Assembly (NCBI GenBank): GCA_006386115.1
Contig: VFIW01000118.1
Span: forward strand, 124,001 to 188,000
Length of the DNA stretch: 64,000 bases
Source of the DNA: Globisporangium splendens
Lineage: Eukaryota; Oomycota; Peronosporomycetes; Pythiales; Pythiaceae
Reading direction: 5' to 3'
Position 1 is the first letter of the stretch. Each line of letters begins with the position of its first letter. Positions 57,324 to 64,000 of the stretch are shown in pieces. Below the pieces are notes generated by a model, which was not told the origin of the DNA, did no database searches, and was given only the letters and a program-made list of their open reading frames with translations. A program made the position numbers and the translations under genes.

Positions 57324-57791
57324 ATGGGGCGACCAGCGCACGAAATATGGGAGCTCTTCACTGTCGTAGTGGCAAGGTCGCGTGAAGGCAACATGGCCCA
57401 CCCTGACGTCAAATGCGTGTTCTGCAACACGCTTCTCGCCAACGCCCAGCCGTCCCGGAACATGCTACGGCACGCGCTTCAATGCGACGAGCTGTCAGAT
57501 GATGCTAAAGTCAAGTGGAAGGATCTTGCGAGAAAGCAAAGGCATTCCATCAAGGAGAAGCTTCGCACGCCGCAAAAGAGGACACCAGATAAAGGGATCT
57601 ACTCGTCGCTCAACAAGCGATTGTTTGGGACTCCCTCTTCGACAGTTGTCCCTCGGGATAGCCCACGTAGGCAGCAGAAGTGTCACGTGTGCCTGACCTC
57701 GCACGCCAGGCACGCGCGTAGGATCGGTATGCGCCTGACTTCGCACGTGCCAAGCGTGCGGAGCTTCGTGGCATGTGTAACGTGTGCCTGA
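57324..57791 (+). CDS. BED-type zinc-finger ORF, hAT transposase N-terminus (truncated)
   Basis: 155 residues from ATG 57324. Opening Trp (EIWELF) followed by C31-x2-C34 and H50-x3-C54 make a C2HC BED finger, the DNA-binding domain at the start of hAT transposases. A basic region follows (about 65-120). The frame then runs into the repeat-rich sequence at about 57680 and ends without the DDE/dimerisation part. It is therefore a fragment of a hAT-like element, or a domesticated finger protein. Confidence 0.55.
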   Translation: MGRPAHEIWELFTVVVARSREGNMAHPDVKCVFCNTLLANAQPSRNMLRHALQCDELSDDAKVKWKDLARKQRHSIKEKLRTPQKRTPDKGIYSSLNKRLFGTPSSTVVPRDSPRRQQKCHVCLTSHARHARRIGMRLTSHVPSVRSFVACVTCA

Positions 57792-58118
57792 CCTCGAGTC
57801 CGAGGTCAGGCTCTCATTAATATGTAACACTAATATATACAGTTATATGGAATAGTCAGATAAAAATACAGGTGCAGGCAGGACACCTGGATAGGAAGAA
57901 AAGTCGAATCAGTTGAAGAAAAGGATAGGCATGCATGCAGGGAGGCTTAGAAGTAGCGCTAGCGAACTAAGTCCTCCATTCAATTCACTTTCCAATTTGC
58001 CATCAAGTTGCTACCTCCTCCTCCGAGTCCAAGCCATCGTCCCCGACTTTCAGCCAATCAAGTTCCGACTTTCCGACTTTCGACCAATCAGATCTCAAGA
58101 AGACCCCAAACCGTTACA
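57776..58118. mobile_element. LTR-like sequence (possible solo or remnant LTR)
   Basis: 343 bp bounded by 7-bp inverted termini TGTAACG (57776-57782) and CGTTACA (58112-58118), with TG...CA ends as in LTRs. It carries a hairpin near its left end. No matching 5-bp target duplication is visible (GCATG before, GATAT after), so either one LTR of a truncated element or a coincidence. No second copy in the window. Confidence 0.45.
57786..57811. repeat. Perfect 11-bp-stem palindrome
   Basis: GCCTGACCTCG, a 4-base loop (AGTC), then its complement CGAGGTCAGGC. The same unit (GTGCCTGACCTCG and a GCCTGACTTCG variant) recurs at about 57688 and 57733, so it is part of a short local repeat family. Confidence 0.8.
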
Positions 58119-59316
58119 GATATGTCGACAAAGTCCTCTATATCGGTAAATACGTGGTTCATCTGCACTTCGAGTTTGCAATCGCCGTAGCTGTAATTCG
58201 CAAAGACCTGCTACTGGAGCTCCTTCTCGCAATTCGTTGCCGGATACGCGAGCGTGTGCGAGATCGCGACGAGGCAGCACGAAGAGCGGTGGCCATCCGG
58301 CCTCGTTATCGTCGAGGTCAACGTCTTGTGAGGGACCGTGTGCCGCGCCGCTGCGGACTGCTTGTATGGCACAAAAGGTTGTTCAATTCGTTGCCATAGT
58401 CGTGGCGCTCAATACTGCTCGCTGTTGGCTGTTGTGGCGCGAACTATGGCTCATTCTGTCACGACGCAGATGCTGGTGCTAATGTTCGTCTATCACAGCA
58501 GGGGCCAATATCTCTCCCAAGTGTTCAGAAACTAATATCCGACCGTGGTCGGTAAATTAACTGAAAAATACGATGGGTGATAGTTAACTGGAATTTATAT
58601 TGCTTACCGTTGTGCAGTATGTCGCAGTTGTTCGCAGTTTTTCACACATTAGTGTGAAAACCGCATTTTACTGTTAAATACTTATTGTCGCAGTATTTAA
58701 CTGTGAATTTCACAACGCTAAATAGTATCGGTTGTTGGAGAGAAATGCCTTCCGCATAACCACCAGCTTTCACCCAAACCGTGATTGCAAACGGCAGTCC
58801 ACAACTCTGCTGAAAACTTATGAAATTGCTCTGCAAAAGAGTAGTTCTCTTGAGAGATACTCACGGGGCGTCGAAACCCCCTTTTCAACGGCAACGATGA
58901 TGATTTTCGATTATAAACAGAATGATTTGGGACAGTGCAATTCGATTTCCTAAACCTCTCTTCTGCCAGTACCCTGCAACACAGAAAGCATTTCTTGTGT
59001 GTCATTCAAAACATCTCATTAAAGAGGGTTTCTACTGCTGGAGGGAGTGTGCTGTTTTTATTCGATTGCAGTCATTCGAGTGATATCAGTTTAAGTAGGT
59101 ATTAGATTTGACGCAACGATTAAAACGTCACTCCCCTTCTGAAGCAGACGAACTCGCTGATTACCACACAGACAGATCACGACCAGTTGAAGTGAAATCG
59201 TCACTTCAACCTCCACCTTCCAAGAAAATAAACCATGAAGGAAAGCAGACTGAGCAAGCACGATATCATTTTCCGGTTTTCCCCGCAAGCCCAAGCAGCA
59301 GGAAGCGTCGACCAAG
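58119..59316. other. Decayed DNA before glucosylceramidase copy 3
   Basis: No gene recognised. 58610-58730 has A+T-rich repeats (CAGTATTTAA, GTGAAAAC). The last 110 bp (from about 59205) match the copy 1 5' flank (CAACCTCCACCTTCCAAG and GCAGGAAGCGTCGACCAAG). Confidence 0.4.
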
Positions 59317-61377
59317 ATGGCCGCCGCAGGACAGAACACGGCGGTGTCGCGCACGCAGTACGGCACGAGTTCGCTCGCGAGCGACGACGCGCTCGGCGGT
59401 GCCAGTGCGCGTCGCAACCGGATCGTGAAATGGGGCGTGACGGCGCTCGTCGCAGGCGTCAGTGCGGCGCTCATCGCGTTGACTGTCACGCGCTCTGGCG
59501 ACTCCACCACGCCGTCCGCGACAGCGTCCACCTCTGCTGGCGGTGCTGTCGTGGGAGCGGGTGTGGGAGCGAGCGTGCTCGGCTGGCAAAGCTCGTACAT
59601 CAACGGCGAGAAGAAGATGATGGAGCCGATCACGGGACTCAAGTGGAAGAAGCGCGCTGAGTCAGCATCGAGTACTTCGTTTATTGCGGTGGATGTGAGC
59701 AAGAAATTCCAGGAAATGCTCGGCTTTGGCGGTGCGTTTACGGAAGCCGCGGCGTTACAATTCGCCAAGTTGTCGCCGGAGAAGCAGGAGGAGGTGTTGG
59801 AGTTGTACTTTGACAAGGAAGACGGCGCTGCGTATGAGTTCGGTCGTGTGCCGATGGGCTCGTGCGACTTCTCTGTGGGTTCGTACAGCTTCAATGATGT
59901 CGCCAACGATACTACGATGAGTCATTTCGACAGCAGTGTGAGCCATGACACGAAGCTGCTGATCCCGTTCATTCAACGCGCGCTCGAAAAGAACCCAAAG
60001 CTCAAGATGCTTCTGGCGCCGTGGAGCCCACCTGTGTGGATGAAGCGTGGAAGTAAAGACTACGTGCCAAGCATGCTCGGATCGGTGGACCCAGTGGGGT
60101 TGCGCGATGATGCTCGAGGAGCTTGGGCGTTGTATTTCTCCAAGTTCATCTCTGCGTACAAGAATTACGGCATCAACTTTTGGGGTCTCACTCCTCAGAA
60201 CGAACCGGAATTTGCGGCTCCGTGGGAAGCTTGTAAATATAACGCTCCGTACGAAGCGGAGTTTATTGGGAGCTTCCTTGGTCCAGTGATCAAGCGTGAC
60301 CACCCAGACGTGAAGATTATGGTGTTTGATCACAACCGTGATACCGTACACCATTGGGCAGATACCATTTTCAACCATCCTGAAGCCAGCAAGTATGTTG
60401 AAGGAATCGCGTCCCACTGGTATGGCAACGAAGGCGACCGCGTGATGGATGGCGTCAAGTTCCACGAGCATCTGAATGACACTCACTACGTGGACGAAAG
60501 TCGCTTCATCCTCGCTACTGAGAGTTCCAGCTGTCCAGGTGTTGCAAATGGAACCCAAGCGTGGTTCCGTGGCCAACGGTACGCACACGACATGATCGCT
60601 GATTTCAACAACTGGGTCGTTGGTTGGGTCGACTGGAACTTGATCTTGGATCACACGGGTGGTCCAAACCACCTGGGCAACAACTGCGATGCGCCGATCA
60701 TCATCGACGAGACGGACAAGGACTACTATTTGCAGCCAATGTACTACTTCATCAAGCACTTCTCCAAGTTTGTTCCTCCTGGATCGCGCCGCATCCACAC
60801 GGACGTCTCTGCGACGTTCAAGAAGTCTGGCGATGCACAGTTGTACGTAAACTATCCTGCCGAGTTGCACACGTGCGACAACAGCGCTCGTCAGGCTATT
60901 CACAAGACGGACGACAACAAGCTTCAGGTCACTGGCACTCCGTTCTGTATCGATCTGCTTCGACCTGATTGGGTGAACCGCCAGGTGGCATTGGTGGAAT
61001 GCCAATACACCTCTCAATCGTGGACGTTTGGATCGAATGGCAAAATTAGTATGGCTGGTTACTGCCTTGCGCTGAACCACGGCTCGACTGCAGACGGGGT
61101 CCGCGTGACGGTGAATCCGTGCAGTGACAGTGAAGAACTGCCACACGAGTTGTGGAACTTCAAGAACGGCTCGATGTACTCGTCGGTGTCTCCGAAGTGT
61201 GTGACGGCTGGTTACTCGTTCGTCCAGTCTGTTGGCTTTGTCGCCCCTGAGAACAAGAAGGTGCTCGTGGTGCTGAACGAGAACACGGAAGACGCTGAGT
61301 TCGAGCTGCAATACGGCGACTTGTCATTGGAGACTGTGATCCCCCAAGGTGCGATTCAAACGTTCACGTGGGAGTAA
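59317..61377 (+). CDS. Glucosylceramidase (GH30), copy 3 (mosaic)
   Basis: Intronless, 686 residues, with the same architecture as copy 2: membrane span, GH30 barrel with E296 and E402, ricin-B-like insert. It is a mosaic. The 5' flank resembles copy 1. Codons up to about residue 490 match copy 2, apart from small changes near the start (residues 9-10 and 34). From RRIHTDVSATFKKSG onward it matches copy 1. The 3' flank again resembles copy 2. Both catalytic residues are intact, so an active enzyme is expected. Confidence 0.93.
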   Translation: MAAAGQNTAVSRTQYGTSSLASDDALGGASARRNRIVKWGVTALVAGVSAALIALTVTRSGDSTTPSATASTSAGGAVVGAGVGASVLGWQSSYINGEKKMMEPITGLKWKKRAESASSTSFIAVDVSKKFQEMLGFGGAFTEAAALQFAKLSPEKQEEVLELYFDKEDGAAYEFGRVPMGSCDFSVGSYSFNDVANDTTMSHFDSSVSHDTKLLIPFIQRALEKNPKLKMLLAPWSPPVWMKRGSKDYVPSMLGSVDPVGLRDDARGAWALYFSKFISAYKNYGINFWGLTPQNEPEFAAPWEACKYNAPYEAEFIGSFLGPVIKRDHPDVKIMVFDHNRDTVHHWADTIFNHPEASKYVEGIASHWYGNEGDRVMDGVKFHEHLNDTHYVDESRFILATESSSCPGVANGTQAWFRGQRYAHDMIADFNNWVVGWVDWNLILDHTGGPNHLGNNCDAPIIIDETDKDYYLQPMYYFIKHFSKFVPPGSRRIHTDVSATFKKSGDAQLYVNYPAELHTCDNSARQAIHKTDDNKLQVTGTPFCIDLLRPDWVNRQVALVECQYTSQSWTFGSNGKISMAGYCLALNHGSTADGVRVTVNPCSDSEELPHELWNFKNGSMYSSVSPKCVTAGYSFVQSVGFVAPENKKVLVVLNENTEDAEFELQYGDLSLETVIPQGAIQTFTWE

Positions 61378-61704
61378 ATTTGGGGCTATGATATGCATGG
61401 CACCAGCGCTGTCGATGATCTTCATCATCGCCGAGGTACTCCATGCCACATTAAGTCTTTACTCCAAATACCCATGCACAAATCATTCGTACAGGATCGC
61501 TAACACTCAAGAGACTGAGGCAATACTCGTCAGAAAAATTGGTCTTGGCTAAAAACACGCACAACAACTCCACACCTGCAAGCCACTCTTTGGCATATTG
61601 ATGATTAAAAACAGTGTTGGTGGTGAAATGAAGACGCGTATGAAGTCGAGGAGACTTCAAGCGAAACAATGCCCACGAGCACTGGAGTGTCTACTATGTT
61701 GAAA
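61378..61704. other. Convergent 3' flanks
   Basis: 327 bp. The first 60 bp matches the copy 2 3' flank. Rest has no recognised feature. Confidence 0.4.
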
Positions 61705-62688
61705 TTAACCGAGAAGCGGGTAGACGTGTTGATCGTACACCTCGCCGTTAAAAATCCAGTCAACATGAGCCACACCAGGCACAATGTGTCGGAAGAGTCC
61801 GTCACGGGCATCCAGCGTCTTCAAGCCGTACGTGTCTTGCTGGTACTCCGCCGTATCTTCCATCTCAAGCACAGTCATGGACGCAAACTTGATCGGAATG
61901 TCTTCAACTGAATCGAGCTCGCTGTATTGACCAAGGATGGACGTCTGCCATGGTGCGATCGCTCCGTCGTCAGGTGAAGCCAAGTAGTGGGCTTGTTCGA
62001 GCTTCAAGAAGTTTGTACGGCGGCGTTGCTGATCCTTCTTTTCTTCATCGGTCGAAGCTGGAGTGAGGTTGTTGAACTTGGGGAGAAACGTATTGTATGC
62101 GAGCAAGTCGCTGGTCACCGGCGAGCGCGATACATTGAATTGCGCAAACTTGTTTTGGAGTTCGGGATGACTCCGCGCAAACACTTCGTGGTCGTACTGG
62201 TACTTGCCGGTATAATCTGCTGGTCCATACTTGGTCAAGTCAAACTCGGTTCCGGCAAAGAAGGCGGGTGCCACGTAGTCCATAAACCCGACGAGTGCGC
62301 GCTGGTCTTCTGGTTTTGACCCGTAGAACGTACCGTTCGCGGCGGCAGCAAGACTGACGAAACTTCGGACCTTGTGATCGTCCATCTCTTCAATGACTGC
62401 TCGCGCGATCAATCCTCCAAGAGAGAAGCCTACGAATATGTAGCCATCGTCTAAACGGGGGTCGTCCTTCACAACAGATCGGATTTGAGCGATCGCAAGT
62501 GGCACTTGCTCATGCAACGACCGAGTGGACTCGGGACCGGTGGCGAACGATAAGGCGACAAAGTGGCGTCCCTCTTCCTTGAGCTTGGCTGCCAGCATGT
62601 CCCCAGCGCTCGCGTCCATCGTCACACCATGGAAGAAGAACACGGGGAACGAGCTTCTTGACGCGGGAGGCGCAGGTGAGACGGTCAT
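61705..62688 (-). CDS. Palmitoyl-protein thioesterase-like alpha/beta hydrolase
   Basis: Intronless 327-residue protein. Oxyanion-side strand FPVFFFHGVTM (14-24), nucleophile elbow GFSLGG (S89), and the terminal GVAHVDWIFN with catalytic-type His308 match the PPT/lysosomal thioesterase group. The acid residue is not assigned with certainty. There is no N-terminal signal peptide (start is polar then directly the first strand), unlike animal lysosomal PPT1/2. Predicted action: removal of fatty-acyl groups from cysteine or thioester lipids. Lipase alternatives cannot be excluded. Confidence 0.78.
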   Translation of the reverse strand: MTVSPAPPASRSSFPVFFFHGVTMDASAGDMLAAKLKEEGRHFVALSFATGPESTRSLHEQVPLAIAQIRSVVKDDPRLDDGYIFVGFSLGGLIARAVIEEMDDHKVRSFVSLAAAANGTFYGSKPEDQRALVGFMDYVAPAFFAGTEFDLTKYGPADYTGKYQYDHEVFARSHPELQNKFAQFNVSRSPVTSDLLAYNTFLPKFNNLTPASTDEEKKDQQRRRTNFLKLEQAHYLASPDDGAIAPWQTSILGQYSELDSVEDIPIKFASMTVLEMEDTAEYQQDTYGLKTLDARDGLFRHIVPGVAHVDWIFNGEVYDQHVYPLLG

Positions 62689-63298
62689 GATCGGTTCGAG
62701 ACGCTAGTAGTGCGACGGAAATTGTTCAAATCCAGTTGTGAAGATGGCATGTCCGATCTTGCCGTGCGCAGCAGACTACGCTCCCATCACTGAAGATTAA
62801 CGTAAGTGCTGTCCATTTATTCATCACTGCTTATACACTTGATGAATCTTGAGCCGAGTGATCAGCATGATTGGAGTTTGCAACATGAGGATGTGCGGTG
62901 TTCTGAGTCGAGTCTGCCCTCAGTTTTCAGCAATGTCAGAAACGATCGGAAATGACGGGGTATTGCATCTTCCTCAGATGATCCATCACCCTCCCATCAT
63001 CCTCACAGTACTGATTTGAGCTATTATCCCGCCTTACTTTACTGATTTGTACAGCTTCGCATCCAGAAGTCAATGAATGCGTTTTCCTTGTGACCATCAC
63101 AATAACCAATTCAGTAGTTCTGCTTTCGTTGCGATACTCCCACTCTTTTCTGATTTGATCGTTTTAAGCAGGGTACTCGACAGTAGTGGTGGCTGAAAAC
63201 TGAGTGTATTCGTTTTGGATCGATTTTGCACTGCATAATCAGCACGGCAGCATATGAGTCTGGTGTTGAGAGAGAGTGAGAAGATAATTCTATTTAAC
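62689..63298. other. Intergenic region
   Basis: 610 bp with no gene seen, holding the hydrolase promoter and the retroelement 3' end. Confidence 0.4.
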
Positions 63299-64000
63299 TT
63301 ATGATCTACATACAGTTGAAGAATTCCTGAGTCTCATTAGCACTGCTGACAGTGAGGTGTTTCTAAGTTTTGACGGTGTGGCACCGATATCATTGTCGAG
63401 TAGAGCTGCGACTTGAGACAGAAGAACTTGATCATTTAGCCGCGACTCGTCGATGAGTATCTTCGCATTCTTGGAGCTTATTGCCATGTTGGCGAGAAGA
63501 TCGGCCATTTTGTTTTGTTCTCGTTTTGTGTGATTCCAGGAGGTCCACGCAAAGTTGGCGATGATTTGATGTACCCGAACTGCTAGTGGCTGCAACTCGA
63601 TCTGGCGTATTGAGGAGAACCCGTTCTGGGATGCGATAATCATTTGGCTGTCTCCGAAGATTTCCAGTTTGACTTCGTAATGCTGGAGGTGGTGTGCACT
63701 GTGTGCCAGACCATCTTTCAGCGCGCTGTATTCGCACCAATTGTTCGTGACTTCTGGTCCCATGTACGCATAGCCGCATACTTTGAGTTCCCATCGATTG
63801 CTACGTTCATTCAGGAAGATGAGTACCCATCCACTGCCTCCTGGACCTGGGTTGCCGCGTGCACCTCCATCGAACCACAAACGCCATGCTTCTAGTTGGC
63901 GCGACAAGTCTTGTCTCTCCAGTATGCTGAGCAGTTGGCTCAGGCAGGTAGCATTGATCGTTTCTCCTTTGAGCGTTCTCACCCGATGAGCCGCAGCCCG
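63299..64000 (-). mobile_element. RNase H domain of a retrotransposon (partial, runs off right edge)
   Basis: The frame is open to the window edge and ends at stop 63299. The RNase H1 fold has its acidic residues in order: Asp in FDGGARGNPGPGG, Glu in NWCEYSALKDGL, Asp in GDSQMII and Asp in KMADLLANMA. RNase H with this Gly-rich entry is typical of LINE/LTR retroelement C-termini. The residues upstream (HRVRTLKGE) should lead into reverse transcriptase outside the window. Intact motif set, no frameshift seen. Confidence 0.8.

Noticed and set aside
54985..58740. A DNA transposon with ends near 55000 and 58730
   Set aside because: Both sites share CAGTATTTAA/TATTTAGCG-like words, but the match is too short and ragged to call terminal inverted repeats, and no target duplication is visible.

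Overview
The window looks like nuclear DNA of an oomycete, most likely a Peronosporales or Pythiales relative. Genes are compact, with few short GT-AG introns and gaps of a few hundred bases. There is a degraded Crinkler (CRN)-type effector gene. Glucosylceramidase copy 2 has an Inr-like plus FPR-like core promoter of the oomycete type. A bactofilin gene and START-free, TE-rich accessory blocks also fit. Most of the sequence is housekeeping genes, separated by three blocks of rearranged or repetitive DNA.

Layout, left to right. 1-383: 3' end of an unrecognised gene. 1475-3223: CDC14 phosphatase. 3761-6659: C-terminal-motor (kinesin-14) gene. 7394-9268: CRN pseudogene, sandwiched between two copies of a 1.9-kb segment (about 5255-7148 and 9455-11348) that holds the kinesin 3' part and the cohesin SCC3 3' part. 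11028-15789: full SCC3/STAG gene. 16466-17749: C2-domain membrane protein. 18303-20402: coiled-coil protein. 22244-23537: ceramide-synthase-like (TLC) pseudogene. 24194-32974: a large inverted repeat with 2.4-kb arms, each carrying an intact GNAT acetyltransferase gene, around a 4-kb spacer holding a TKL/Raf-like kinase and a second TLC pseudogene. 33195-35249: glucosylceramidase (GH30) copy 1. 36235-50427: a housekeeping run of alpha-tubulin, AlkB, PIG-H, SF3B3, a dicarboxylate/amino-acid:cation symporter, BUD23, bactofilin and CDK7. 50726-51018: a SINE-like insertion with an 18-bp target-site duplication. 51560-53620 and 59317-61377: glucosylceramidase copies 2 and 3, separated by about 5.7 kb of decayed DNA with a BED zinc-finger (hAT-like) fragment and an LTR-like sequence. 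61705-62688: palmitoyl-protein-thioesterase-like hydrolase. 63299-64000: RNase H end of a retroelement running off the edge.

Functional themes. Chromosome segregation and cell cycle (CDC14, kinesin-14, SCC3, tubulin, CDK7) and RNA/ribosome functions (SF3B3, BUD23) are present as ordinary single genes. Sphingolipid turnover is over-represented, with three GH30 glucosylceramidases and two broken ceramide-synthase-like genes within 40 kb. The most informative features are structural: a CRN gene lying inside a duplicated kinesin/SCC3 junction, an inverted repeat with two live GNAT genes, and a mosaic glucosylceramidase that looks gene-converted. All gene models are by eye from ORFs and splice signals; no database search was possible.
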